A stretch of DNA of 64,000 bases from Dermatemys mawii (taxonomy: Eukaryota > Chordata > Testudines > Dermatemydidae): assembly GCA_007922305.1 (NCBI GenBank), contig ML677334.1:21467626-21531625 (forward strand). The letters run 5' to 3'. A model generated the notes under the pieces. That model made no database searches and was not told the DNA's origin. It worked only from the letters and a program-made list of their open reading frames with translations. This document shows, piece by piece, positions 11,061-23,808 of this stretch (within the stretch, counting starts at the first letter, position 1; every line of letters begins with the position of its first letter). The position numbers and the translations under genes are program-made.

Positions 11061-13039
11061 TTTCCCCACAACACAAAGCCACAAAACTCTCTTTCCTTCC
11101 TTCCTTCCCTCCCTCTTCCCCCTCCCCCTCCCCATCTGAGAGAAGAGGCTTCAATGCAGTTTCCAGTTGTTGCAATGCAGGGAATTCTCTCTCTCACCAG
11201 AGACAAATGTACACACAGTTTAAATTAGGAGATTGCAAGGTAGAAAGTGGGAGGTTTAAATCAGTTTATACTGACCATAAATCCATTCAACTACCACCTG
11301 TAAACGTTAAAACACAGTCCTAAAATTCAGCTATTCAATTCTGTCTCTTCCCACCCTTTGGATTTAATTTACACTCCTAACACTCTTGCATCTGTATATT
11401 TCTGCCTCCCACTGTTGCAGTTTTCCCGCTTCCGTCCCTCTCTCCAGCCAACAGACATCTTTCCAAGTCTCCCCTCCAATCCCAACTCCCTCTCTTTTAT
11501 TGCCCTGAGCCCCCAAAGACAATTACAGCATCCGCTCCTTTAGCCTAACAGTTGGACATGGCTCCCTCTAGAAGCCTTTAGGAACTGCTCTTAATTGGAC
11601 CAAGGTGATTGCTTCCCCACGGGGTAGGAACACTGCCTCTGAAACAGTCCAAACCTCAGCCTTCCCAATCCCTCCTCTTCTGTCACCTCTTGAAAAGAGG
11701 GATGCTTTTTAGTCAGGGGTCCACAAATGGGCTTATACTGGCCCTCTCTTGTGCACCATAACCTATAGTCTACTGCCCCTAAAATTCTCTTCTTAAATTA
11801 TACATCATAGTAAGGTCATATTTTACTCAGTCAGTCCAGGATACTCACAATTCAAACAAGGAGAGGATTGGGGTGAACAAAACAATCAGATTATTTATTT
11901 TTCTCTATCACACTCCAGAATGAAGGAAAGTTGAGAGCCTCACTGAAAGAAGAATGACACCTGACAGACCATCAATAACTGAAAGCCATCCAGTAAAGGG
12001 AGGGGGAGGACGACGACGGGGGATGGGAAATACAGCACACTCCTACTTGATACTTTCACTGAACAGCCAGCCTTCATTAGAGCACCTCTGGAAGCTGAGA
12101 CATACTGTGTTTTGTGTCTTAAACACAACAGCAAGCCACAGAAATGATTCTTAACAGACATGCCCCAAAATCAAAGTGTGAGCTGGCAGGTCCCAGCAAT
12201 GCCTAGCCAAACAGGGTCTCTCTTGAGAGCTGCGGTAGGGTCCCAGGCAGGTGCTGAGCCAGCATTTAGCTCATGGGAAACATCTCCTTCTCCATCTATA
12301 AATTCAGGCTGACAATTTTCAGACTACTAGAGGTGTGGGTGTGCGCGCGTGCACACGCAACAGTTGTCCTCAAACTTTTGTCCTGGTGACCCCTTTCATA
12401 CAGCAAGCCTCTGAGGTGAAGCGGGGTTTGGGAGTGGAGGCTGAAAGCTCGCGACCCCCAGAAGGGTCACGACTTCCAGTTTGAGAACCACTGGGTATGT
12501 CATGTCTTCTTTTAGAAGCAATCCCACAGAAGGTAACAACCTACTGCCAGCTAATCGAGTTACCCTTCTACCCTGAAACCTTCTAGCTCAAGTAATAGCG
12601 ATCTGTGCTATAGAGCTAGAAGTCCTGTGTCTAAACCCTGCTGTGGGGGGCATTATAAACGCTTATGCACAGATATGATTTCATTAAATCAGAGATGGAA
12701 AAAACTCCCCATATCAGACTCCTGTCCTGCATTTGCAGGGCAGTGTCTCCTAAATGGCGAACACATGAGATATGAAACTAATACTACATTTGATTCAAAA
12801 GTCTGCAGCCATCAAAGGGTAAATGAATTATTAAAATAGTCATAGCAATCAAACTTATTTAGTATTTCAGAGACCTAGTATATGTTGGGCAGACAAGAAG
12901 CTACAATAGAGGATTTTGGTCTTGTTTTTTAATTCAAATACACACTTTTCTATTTTTCCATAGGCAGTTAATTCCAGGGAGTTCTATCACCTCCATCCTT
13001 TCTTCTCATCAAATGAATGCAAGTAAGACTGTAATGAAT
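11061..13039. other. intron with one MITE (12361-12493)
   Basis: Pyrimidine-rich stretches at 11090-11135 and 11400-11550, then ordinary sequence. No exon was recognised. Confidence 0.5.
12361..12493. mobile_element. short hAT-type MITE, GTTCTCAAACT family
   Basis: Ends CAGTTGTCCTCAAACTTTTG and inverted CAGTGGTTCTCAAACTGGAA; 133 bp. Flanking 8-mers do not match, so the target duplication has decayed or the left boundary is off. Confidence 0.75.
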
Positions 13040-13427
13040 AGAGCTGGTTAATAGGCAGCAGGTTTAAAGCAAACAAAAAGAAGTGCTTCTTTACACAATA
13101 CACAGTCAGCCTGTAGAACTCGTTGCCGGGGAGATTGTGATGGTCAAAGCTATACCAGGGTTAAAAAAAGAACTAGATAAATTCATGGAGGATAGGTCCA
13201 TCAATGGCTATTAGCCAGGATGGGCACAATGCAACACCATGTTCTGAGAGTCCCTAGCCCCTGTTTGCCAGAAGCTGGGAGTGGATGACAGGGGAAGGAT
13301 CACTCCATGATTGCTTGTTCTGTTCATTCCATCTGAAGCACCTGGAATTGGCCACTGTTGGAATACTAGACAAGATCCTAATAATGTCTGACCCAGTTCG
13401 GCCATTTTTATGTTGGGAAACAGCAAG
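13040..13427 (+). mobile_element. CR1 3' fragment
   Basis: Plus-strand copy of the last about 390 bp of CR1: it starts in the segment reading TAATAGGCAGCAGGTTTAAA, passes the ATTCATGGAGGATAGGTCCA segment, and ends in the tail TGACCCAGTTCGGCC. The same segments recur at 55830-56213, confirming the family. Confidence 0.85.
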
Positions 13428-14188
13428 TAATTGGTACAAGAAATATATTCATTTTTCCCAAAAATTTTGACAATCTTGGTCACAGAAATTTTGGAAGATT
13501 CTCTTTCCCACTAATACACACATACAAAAACTGCTTTAAAAATGTGTTCTGTCCTGAAATCTAGGTAACCTATCTGAACACATTATGTGTTTAGATATGG
13601 AATATCTACTATTTTTTACCTATAGGAAATAAACTGCACTTCAATATATTCAGGTGTATTCCAGACCACTCATTTATAAATCAAATGTAGAAAAGCACAG
13701 GTAAAGGTTTGCAGCATTTCTTGCGACTAACTCTGAGTTACATGATTTAAGCTAACAATGTTTCTCTTTGTTAAAAGGAAAAGTTAGTAGGGAAGCTGGA
13801 TGTTTGGGTCTATCGAGTTATTTCCTAACCAATTAATTTACTGTATTCTATACTGATGTGTCTAGAGGGAAGGAGTTTTAACACTGATGTGTGTATTAAA
13901 ACACATGGCGAGTATTAAACAGGAGATGACAATCACAAAATTGGCTGTCCTCCAGCTAATCTTGGATACACTAGTGAAGTGCTGTTGAAAACCAATGTCT
14001 TGTTTAATGGGGCAGAAAGATAATATCTATTTGAACATACATCTCCCAAAAGTCCCTCTATGTAAAACTGTCCCCCACAGAATAGGGGACAAACACATTT
14101 TCTGCTAGTTACACCAGTTTTATTTGTGATTTGCTGTCCCTCCAGGTGTTGTGTTATGAAATTAAATTAAGAGTAAAATCTCACATAC

Positions 14189-14270
14189 TTCAATGATTTC
14201 TTTTTCACTTAGAACGTCCATAGCCATGGACAGAGCTTCTTCCTGACCTTTGGCAAGAGGACAAACATAT
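14189..14270 (-). CDS. candidate unassigned internal exon, 82 bp
   Basis: On the minus strand a pyrimidine-biased stretch ending TTATTTACAG is followed by 82 bases ending ATTGAA, then the donor GTATGTGAG. One frame is open across the whole segment: one leading base and 27 codons reading YVCPLAKGQEEALSMAMDVL then SEKEIIE, a plausible amphipathic helix. The other two frames contain a stop. I do not recognise the protein. It does not resemble SLC22A23 or the neighbours I know around that gene in other vertebrates (PSMG4, PXDC1, NQO2). It lies about 21 kb downstream of the 155-bp transporter exon on the same strand, so it could be an alternative exon, a nested gene, a retained exon of a repeat, or chance. 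Confidence 0.3.
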
Positions 14271-14309
14271 CTGTAAATAACCAAGTTAATAATAACGATA
14301 TTAGATATT

Positions 14310-14415
14310 TTATTAGAGAGACAAGATGGGCAAGGTAACACCTTTTACTGGACCAACTTCTGATGGTGAAACAGACCAGCTTTCAAGCTACATAGAGCTC
14401 TTCTTCAGGTCACAA
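14310..14415. repeat. unclassified turtle interspersed repeat
   Basis: CACCTTTTACTGGACCAACT, then AGCTTTCAAGCTACATAGAG and CTCTTCTTCAGGTC. I recognise this as a common amniote repeat end but not its class. Confidence 0.6.
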
Positions 14416-15949
14416 CATCACTGCAAACAGATATTTTATTAGGACAATTATGCCAATAAACAGACTTGGCACAGTGAGCAATCATAATAATGCTTTCAGC
14501 ATTCAAATTACTGCTCTAGAATATTATTAGCACATAAATTCCAAGGAGAAAGTGTTCCACAAGAGAAGAAGAGGTCATTATGATGGAGAACATTGCAGGG
14601 TTAAAACATGGTGTGTGGAGCTTTCACGTGAGGTGTTACACCAAATTAACAAACAGTATTAAGTGCTTTATCTGGAAATCATGATCACCACAAAGACTCA
14701 CATCATACGTCTCTTTTCTGAAGAAGGGAAGAATCAAAACAATTGAATGAGAACCACTGAATCAAAAGTAGTTTGCCAGTCACACGTGTACCCCATAGCC
14801 TTTGTACTTTTTCCTTAGCAACTGATGAAGTGCTGAAAACAACTGTACTACTCAGCCTTTATGCAAGAACTTGGCTTACTTGTTCCACAATTATCTGTAT
14901 AATAAGCTTCCTGAATTTATGAGATGCAATTAGTTTGTTTGCATAATAAACAAGCAACTGAAGTAGCACAGAATATTTTACTGTTTGATTTAAGGATGGA
15001 GGGCAAAATCATTCACGTGGAACTTGATAACATGGCAGAGGTGAAGGCAGTCTATTAATAAAAATACTCATGTTGTGTAGCTTAACAGCAACATGAAATA
15101 CAGCCCAACTGCCTGAATAGGTGATGAAAATTCCCTGCCTCAACACATCACTTGAGCCCTAAAACCCACAAAACACTGCCTCCTTAGGTCTGCTTGGTTA
15201 TGTTCATCATCTTAAAGTACCCATGTTACACATAGTAGTTACATGTAACCCTGGTAGGCGTAATTTTTTTTTGCCATGTACTGTACAGTATATCAAAATA
15301 CCATCAGAGTTGAAATGTAGAGAATAATGACCCCACCTTGTTTTGGGATAATTATAATTCAGGATGATGTTTTAGTTCCCTTTCCATGCAGTTTTTGGGT
15401 GGTGGCCTTATTTTGATTGGCTATTTTGAAGGTAAATATTTGCAAATGCATAACTTCCCCCTCATTCCCTCCAACCTACAGAAAGTCTGAACTGTAAATC
15501 TGTGCTTAGTCATACCAGAAAGCTGGCAGGTATCTCTAGCGCTATATAAATCTTCCCATGCTGCCTTAGCCAAGTATTCTTTCTAGACTTCCAGAGAAAT
15601 AATTCAGACCACACCGGATAACTTTCTGCATGCTCATGACCTTGTTAGCTAGATGTTTTCTCTCTTCACTAGAGGTAGCCTTCTTAAATCTGTTGGGCTT
15701 AACATGGAAATCATGCAGGAGTTTGTGAAACACCTTATATGTATATAGAATGACTCATTAACCAGTCTTTACTGTCTTTCTTCTCTTATTTTTTCTCTTG
15801 GTCTCTCACTGTAAATGGCTCAAAGTATCTGAAGAAAAATTTAACATAGCTATGGAATACTGTTGTCATCTTTCTTCACACTGGAGTGAAGTCAATACTG
15901 TCATTACTTCAAGAATGTAATGTTATCACTGCAAGAATTTGAAAGTTAT
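14416..15949. other. intron, no gene recognised
   Basis: A/T-rich unique-looking sequence with the FOX/POU-like palindrome at 14935. Confidence 0.5.
14935..14953. promoter_or_regulatory. possible forkhead/POU composite palindrome
   Basis: TTGTTTGCATAATAAACAA contains two inverted forkhead-type cores (TGTTTGC and ATAAACA) around an octamer-like TTTGCATAAT. This is a sequence match only. Confidence 0.25.
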
Positions 15950-16384
15950 ATATGTAGGCAGGGCTGGTAGAGTATAGGAGCTAAATTTCCCGGAAGACTC
16001 CATCTGCATGGGCCAGGATCCAACCCTGGAGCTGAGTAGGGCTTTCAAACTATGGGCTGCTGTAGGCTGTGGCAGGTCTGGACCCCTGAAATGAGAGCAC
16101 AGGAGAGAGAGGCTATCAGTGACTCCACTGCTAAGCTCAAGCACTGTGGAGGAGGAAGCTGCCTGATTCAAATGTAACAGGGACAAAAGCCAGACCTTTG
16201 GGAATATGGGTGATGAGAGTCAACTTGGATAAGAAACCTGGGGGTGGAGTAGGTAAAAACTGAGACAGGAAACTGGGGGAGACTGGAATTAGCTAGGCAA
16301 GACGATGGAGTGAGAGCCAGGGAGGGAAACTGTTCACTGCTCTGTATCAGCAGCTCTCATCAGGCCTGACCTAAACATCTAACA

Positions 16385-16780
16385 CACTGGTGTCAGGGTA
16401 TTTATTGAAAAGGTGACATGGAATATATTGTTTGAAATCTAGCAACACACAGGTAATTATCATCACTGTGAAATGTTTGTAACAACACTGTAGGTGAAAT
16501 TATGAATACTCTTTGACATTGTGTTTTGGAGACTGTGAAAAAAGGAGACAAAACAGGGTGTGGTTTTTCCTATACAAAGAGGAAGGGAAATATGGTGGCA
16601 GATGCCATGTCCATAAAAGAGGGTTCTGACCTGCTGCCTCCAGGTCAGCAAATGACTAACCCTCATGCTGTTTTGTAAGGGGGGAGGTATGACCCTAAGA
16701 GTACCCCAATGTCAGATGGCTAAGGACTACCTGGTATGTAGCAGTGAATTTTAGCTGGCCTGACAAGCCCAGAGTTCCCC
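16385..16780 (+). mobile_element. LTR-like fragment
   Basis: Shares with the next block (16790-17640) the order ATCACTGTGAAATG, an ATTATGAATACTC-like segment and an AGAC..GGAG segment. It appears to be a partial, diverged second copy of the same LTR. Confidence 0.35.
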
Positions 16781-16789
16781 AACTCACTG

Positions 16790-17640
16790 TTGTCACGACC
16801 TGTAGGTAAAATGGGTCACGTAAGGTGTGATCTGCAAAATGGTGACACAGTGGTGATAAATATCATTGTGAAATGTAGATATTAATACTATACAAGGAGT
16901 TAGGATACTCACTAATATTATGCCCTGAAGTCCGTGACCAAATAAAGGAAGAGAAACAGGTTCTCCCCCAGACAGGAGGGCAGGCAGCTCCCTTCCTGGG
17001 TTCAATGTAAATTAAGCATGGTGGAATCAAAACAAATGTAAGCCTCATTTACAAATGAATCAGCAATGGGATGGGAAATCCATGGGAAAGGAAGAACAGC
17101 ATGAGGTCATCCTGAGTCTGAGGCCAAAACAGAGTTTGGGAAGATATATATAGAGAAAAGTAGCCATCTTGGCACCCATCACTGGACAGACATGGGGCCA
17201 GAGCTCCTGTAAACTGAGAAAGCTGGGTCCTTTAACCAAGGGGGTTGAAATCCCTGGGAAGTGACTATAAATGAGAAACATGTTTAGGCAAAGATCTTCC
17301 ACCTAGGAAGTCAAGGGAAACTAGCACCTTGTACTTCTGTAGGAAGTCCCGACTGAGAGAAAGTCAAGACAAGGCTGGAAAAAAAAAAGATTGGCAAGAA
17401 ATCTACTTTGAACTAAAGCTGTAACTTGTTGAGTTAAATCTTAGCTACTAGAAAGCGTATTTTTACTGTTTCTTTGTAACCCGTTCTGCCTCCAATTCCT
17501 TTTGCTTGGTATCAGATGTAATCTATGTCCTTTTGCTAATAAACCTGTTTTATTTATACTATAATCCAGCTCAATTCTGCATTTGTACTGAAAGGATTAT
17601 CACTTTAACTGGAGCTAACAAACACTGTTTTGTCTCTTTA
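16790..17640 (+). mobile_element. probable solo LTR of an old endogenous retroviral element
   Basis: A block with ATCATTGTGAAATG near its start, a TATATATAG segment, and a poly(A) signal in TTTTGCTAATAAACCTGTTT near 17537, followed by a T-rich tail. That arrangement is typical of LTRs. No retroviral coding sequence is recognisable around it. Boundaries are approximate. Confidence 0.45.
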
Positions 17641-19059
17641 AAGGCATTAAGGAACTTATTACTTCCCTGAATATTCCAGGAGAGCGCACTTCAGGGCAGT
17701 TTGGGGGAAATTTGAGACGGGGGATGTAACAAGCAAGCTGCTGAAATCAGAGCACTGAACCAGGGCTGCAAGCACACAGACACACAGGAATCTGCATACT
17801 TGTCTGCTGGCTGTGTTCGGTCTGAGAGCCAAAACAGCAAAGCATTTAAGGCACCAAGCATTATACAGGGCAGTTGAGGATGCAACTTCTCACTGGCCTG
17901 AGTTGAACCCCAAAACATGATAGAGTGGAAGCCAGGGAAGGAAATGGGAGGATGATAGGAGGGGAGGCTGAGATAGAATGAGGAACTAGAGGAGCAGATG
18001 GGACTGACAACCTGTGGGGAAGGAAGAAGGAGGTGAGGGCACGGGGAAACAGATCTGAAAGAGTCAGGGCACGAGGGGAGAACTGGCATTGGTTGGGAAA
18101 AGAGACTAGGACATGTAGCTGGGAGAGAGGGAAGAGAATGTTGAGATTAGATGAGGAGCCTGGGGTTGGTGATCTGGATTAGGAACCAGCAGGGACAGGA
18201 AACGTAGGTGACTACAGAAGAAGGAAGAGAGATAAAAACTGGACTAGGAAGGCAAGAACAGACTGACTCAGCAAGGACACAGACTGGGAGTCTGAGGGAG
18301 TGAAACCAGGTCTTGCTGGGCAAGAAGAAAGGAACTGGGATGAGAAGTTCGAGGAGTGGACACTGGAACTGTCTAGGGGAGGAGAATGGGACTGAGACAA
18401 GGAGCCAAGGATGAGGAAGAAATAGGACTGGAACAGGGACAAATTGTATGGGATGGGGCTGAAGCGTATGCGTCCACTAGAGTTCATTCTGTCCAGAGCC
18501 TGGAATGCAACCCAAGATTCCAGAGTCTCCTCATTTCTATATTGTCAATGAAACCCACAGTCAAAATTTCCCATCCACCTCCAGTGTCAGTCCACAGAAG
18601 ATGACAACCTATTACTGCTGTCAATTGGTCTGTTAGATCAAGGTGCAGGAGTCTGTGTGGTGGATATAATTATTCCAAACCTGATGGTGACCCATGTGGA
18701 TGGATGTCAATATGATGCCACCTGACAGAATTTATTTTTTCAGTTTGCTTTTTTAAAACCCTAGGAGATTACACACACAAATCCCCATGTTAAAAAAAGC
18801 ATTATTAAGGTTGTAAAGTAAAAGATAAGAAAATGCCAGAATTAAAGTTAGCCCTTCAACCTTAATTCAGCCTTGTTGTGCACATGCATTTATGATACCA
18901 TCTATATGATCATACACTACTTTCTTCACAGGATCCTGACTTCATTTAATACAAAGGATGGTTGTGCTCAGTTAATGAGCAGCTATTCAATATTTTGTTT
19001 TCGCTTGCACAGGCAACCTTAATTCTGACATTTCCTAACTTTAAAGTTGCAAAGTCAAG

Positions 19060-19175
19060 CAGTGACAAAGAGTCCTGTGGCACCTTAAAGACTAACTAAA
19101 ATTTTTTTAGAGCATAAGCTTTCGTGGGCTAATACCCACTTCGTCGGAAGCATTGAGTGCTTGCAGTCAAGCAAG
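19060..19175. repeat. unclassified turtle interspersed repeat
   Basis: AGAGTCCTGTGGCACCTTAA, AGCATAAGCTTTCGTGGGCT and ACCCACTTCGTCGGAAGCAT, a common turtle repeat end. It is followed by an inverted pair (CATTGAGTGCTTGC and GCAAGCACTCAATG, 19151-19184). Confidence 0.65.
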
Positions 19176-21966
19176 CACTCAATGTTCTTTTGAGAGAGAG
19201 AGAGAGAGCAGTGTGTGTCTGTGAGAGAAAGAGTATTTTATATGTATAATATATATTTATATAAAAGTCTCAACGTTAACTACACATAGGATTCATCTAA
19301 TAATGAAATTGTCAGCTTACCTCAGCAATATATAGGATAGGTATGATATGAACACAAAACAAATCCACAGATAAAAAACAAAGTAGAATGTACTGACTCA
19401 TTTTCCTTCGGAACTGAGAATTACACTGTGATCCCAAATGATACTAGAAGATGGTTTCACTCAACTTTAGGCCTTCATCCTGCAATTTGAGGACTATAGT
19501 GGGGCTCCACACAGAAAAAGAACTCTTCCTCTATGTCTTAAAGTTTAGGACTGGAGGAAACCAAACACTGTATAAGAGAAACTGCTGTAAGTAAGTGTAG
19601 ATGGCTACTGTGATTCCTATGATAACTGTACATTTTTAAGAGAAGCGAGCCAATTGCATAGGCCTTGCAGAAGTAAAATATTTACATGCTCACCTCTATT
19701 AAATATCATCCAGGAATGTTACAAGACATTTTGAATCACATTTACTGAAGTTCTTCTTGTAAATGTGTCTCAATTCATAACAAACTTACAAAGGGAAGAG
19801 GTGAATAAATGTATTGTGCCTAAGTTGTGCGTGTAATAGACTAGAACTGATGGAAAAAAAACAGAATTTCCATCTAGAGGGAAATATTTTAAATATTTGT
19901 TTTCATCCCTCTCTCTCCTCATTTCTGACCCCACGATGCACCATGTTGGCTCTTCAACACAGAGACTGCACTGCTTCATGGGAAATGTAGTTCATGGTGC
20001 TGGACCTTTATAGCAGAATGGGGGCATGAAGGATCCAGAATTGCAACTCCCACAAGGCACCATAGCAGCTCAAGAAGATACAAAGATAAAAGTCAGCCCA
20101 AAACAAAATATTTCATTTAATTTTTCCCAACAGAATAATAAAGGTGGTGCTGGAGCATTGAGGTTTCTCTTATGTTTAAATTGGGTTAGTTTTAATTCAA
20201 TTTGATTTTTAGATATATTCACTAGGTTATCAATACATTTTTAAAGTACTGTATATATATTTGTTTCCCCATGAAATGTAAATCTTATTTCACAGCAGTT
20301 TGGGTTCATTAAAGATTTAGAGAGAGATGCAATTGTAATGTCATATACAGATCTGGAAACTATATACTTTGGCAAATTTTAAGTGTGTTATTACTTAAAT
20401 GTATTTTTTTAAAAAATCCTTAAAATTATATCATCCTAATTTAGAAAGCTTCATACTACTTCACAAAACAATATTACTAGTCCAATACCACGAGAATAAA
20501 GGCATTTGTGTATAAATCAACCCCAAAATGGATACTTGTTGCATATCTATTAACACAAGCCAACTGCATACCTGTTTGGGGTATCACATCTGATTTTTTC
20601 CATTCTCTCTCCTTTTCAAAAGAGGAGTTTTCCCTCAGAATAATCTCTCTTCCCTATCTGTTTTAGATGAGGAAACACAGTTTCCTCAGAGCTGTAAATC
20701 CTGACCCAAATAAAACACAGATGTATCAGAAACCTAACCACTCTTACTTTGGAAAAAATGTGTAAAAAAGGGGTCCAATCTGTGCAGCATAATAAATCCC
20801 CCTTCACCTTGTTTTTTTAAAGCCCATTATGCCCAGTTTTCAGATGCAATATTACTCAGCAACACATTTTCATGTCAACTCCTTAGTGACAGTTTAAAAT
20901 TCATTAACTAACTAAGCAATGGTGGGGCGGGGGAAGAGAGACACAACCCTGCCACGGCAGTTCCAAATGAAGATCAAGATTCTCTTGCAATAACTACGAG
21001 CACGAGGTTGAAAAACAAGACAGTTCTGTAACCATCTTTCAATTCTTGCATATTGGACACAGACAGCAACATCTATTCCTTTATTCACCCACTACATACA
21101 ACAAGATTGTAAAAAATTAGCCTTCTCCTGAAGAACAAGCTCAGGGAAGAAAAAAAACAATGATGCTGTGTATTCTCATTTTTCCACGTAAGAAGCTATC
21201 CTTCAGTACTGTAATGTTCCAATGCTGCATTTCTGCTCCTGAGGGCCTACTCACTCGCTGCCAAGTCACTGGACAGAAAGCTTTACTCTGAGCAACAGAC
21301 TATTTATTGTCATCTGCTGACTGTAGACTTCTATTTATTCTCTGCTGAAACTCATTACACACTGCTAGCAAAAGCTTGTCAGTGAGAAGGAAGTCTAGTA
21401 ATTGAGACCTGATCATATCTGGTTCTCTAATCAAGTTTCAGTTCATTTTTTTTTTTAAATGAGTCCAAGGCTATAGCTTGCTCATTCCAAGAGCTGAAGG
21501 GCACTAAATTAAAAGAAGAACCACAGATACTGATAATGGATATGCTTTTCTTTAAAGGATCTGCCAGAAGCGTTTCTCTGTTGCCAGGTTAATTTTTCCC
21601 TATGACAGGACAGAGTGTCCTATGAAAAAAAGTGAAGACTGTCAGCTCAGATGAAGATTACCATTTTGCGAAGAAGTTTTACCTGTCCAACATATGTAAA
21701 TTTGTATGAAATTAGGCCTGTAAATTACCAATGAGCAGGACTAATACAGATATAATCTTTAAAAAGCCTATAATGAGCAAGTTTTGAAGCTCCTCTAGGC
21801 TTTAAAATTGCCCATCTCAGGAAATTCTCAAGGATGTGAAAAAGTAGTTATGTACATGATCATGTCCCTAGCAATGGGTCAATAAGAACTAAGTGTTCTT
21901 TCACCAGTGGAGATTCCTCACTTAACTATGGTTGCTTTATTTAAAACAGAGATAGCTTAAAGTCCT

Positions 21967-21971
<5 letters not shown>

Positions 21972-22000
<29 letters not shown>
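21972..22000. repeat. poly(A) run of 29
   Basis: Uninterrupted A tract. No retroposon body was recognised upstream, so its origin is unclear. Confidence 0.95.
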
Positions 22001-22003
<3 letters not shown>

Positions 22004-23789
22004 GGTTCTCTCTAGCATAGTTGCAGAGAAAGGCTGATTATAAAAAAAATCTCACATCTTCAATAATCTTTAGTGAAATTAAACAACACTTAATATAATC
22101 TACTATATTCTGTAATAGTATTTTGCCATTTATTTCCTAATACCAATGCAGGATGTTTTTAGAAATTGGATACTTTCAACCTGTTACCAAGGAGAAAAAA
22201 CAAACCAATAACTACACGCACAAGCAAATAACCTTGCACAGTGTCAATAATGGTAATTATACCAATTCTGCATTTACAGCAGACACAATTAAGTGCTCTT
22301 GAACCTGTCTTTAACCTGCTTGACGAGAGTATGAAACTTTGCCAAACTTTTGTTAGATTTATGAATAGATATTTTAAAATTTTATATTCGATCTAATAAT
22401 TGGTGGAGGAGGGGAAAAAGGTTAAGTGGCTCTAATCCACTTAGAACAGACAGGGGAGTGGTTTCTGAAACAACTGACCTCCCATAAAATATTTTACTTC
22501 ATGTTTCATTCTTGTGGGCAGAGCGACAGACTATAAATTCAATGTGCAAGCTGCCATCGGTAGAGTGCATGAATAGAAGAGGTGTGAGAACAGGGGGAAA
22601 ATGAGAGTATTTCATAATCATAACAGACAACAGTGTCTCTCACTGCAAATTGGGCCTAACTGGTAAAGACATTACTATCTAATTTCAAATTTCACCAGCC
22701 ACTTGAAACCCAAAGATGGGATGGCATCACACAGCAGTACTGCTCTCATATTATCAGTCACTGGGCTCTGACAGATTCTTTTATGGTCAATACTCTTAAT
22801 TTTACTGCATTTTTGTTATTCCAACTTCAGATAACTAGGTGATGCATAGTTGAAATCTATGTGAAACCTTTGATTGCTAGCATGCCCCACTCTTTTATGT
22901 AAAAGCAGGTTTTTCTTCTAGCTAAAGTGAAATATTTTTTAAATCACACCCCATATTATGAGGAGTCCCATTGTCCTCCATCTTGCTGTATGCTACTTGC
23001 TCTAGATCCAACTTCCACGCACTGATCAAAGAATATCACTGGGAGGGATATTTGGACAACTATAGGTTATTGAAATGCAACAATCACAGGTGATTAAGAA
23101 GAAAGTGTGCCACCTGAAGAACGGATTAAGAATGGGCCAAATACACCTGATAAAGATCCAGGAATACAATCCTGGATTCTCAATACTCTATTCCAGATCT
23201 AGCATAGACACCAAAAGAAAACCTGAAATAGGAAATGGGACCAAACCTGAGACAAAAATCACTTCTTGAACCTCTCTCCATAATGAACCAAATTTGAACC
23301 TTGCTAATATTGCCCATGACCAGATACAGATTTCAAAATCTCACTTACATTTGACCACTTTGGAACTAGTTTAAGATTTTAGTTCTGCCCTGTAGAGAAA
23401 GGGTAAGGATAAAGCCACTTTGGAGAGAGAGGACTAAAAGAATTAAAAATCAGAGAGGTTAAATTTTCAGTGCGGCGTAATTTTTAAATGAACTTTCAGA
23501 TCAAAATCCATTTTATGAAGTTTCCTCCGCACACTTCACAGAAACATTCTTTTTTGCCTTCATGTGTTATATGCAAATATGTCAATTTTTAGATTAAATC
23601 AATTTTCTAAGCCAAAATAATAACATAGGGTTTTAGAATGGAACCATAATATGGACAAGCTGCTGCTTCCAATTTAAACATTTTAATAAGCCTCTTGTTT
23701 TTCTTCCCTAGCTTGGCTCCATTTTCTTTCCTACGTTAAATCATGGATTTATCTTTTTTTTACAATTGTCTTCCATCATAAATTCCCCT

Positions 23790-23808
23790 CCCCCCCCCCC
23801 CCCCCCCC
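23790..23808. repeat. poly(C) run of 19
   Basis: Nearly pure C tract at 23785-23813, interrupted by one T and one G. Confidence 0.95.

Larger units (their letters stand above)
15950..18740. repeat. purine-rich interspersed repeat, interrupted by the LTR-like blocks
   Basis: 15950-16380 and 17690-18740 share a style of GGAAACTGGGGGAGACTGG- and GGGAGGATGATAGGAG-like purine runs. The right part ends in CAGAGTCTCCTCATTTCTAT. I read them as one repeat split by the LTR-like insertion between, but the join was not tested. The minus-strand frames at 17691-18089 and 18212-18487 come from the purine bias. Confidence 0.35.

Noticed and set aside
10793..11323. Plus-strand frame of 176 codons
   Set aside because: It overlaps an LTR-like repeat with an AATAAA context; no domain found.
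17691..18487. Serine/proline-rich minus-strand frames of 132 and 91 codons
   Set aside because: Complement of a purine-rich repeat; low complexity and no start or splice context.
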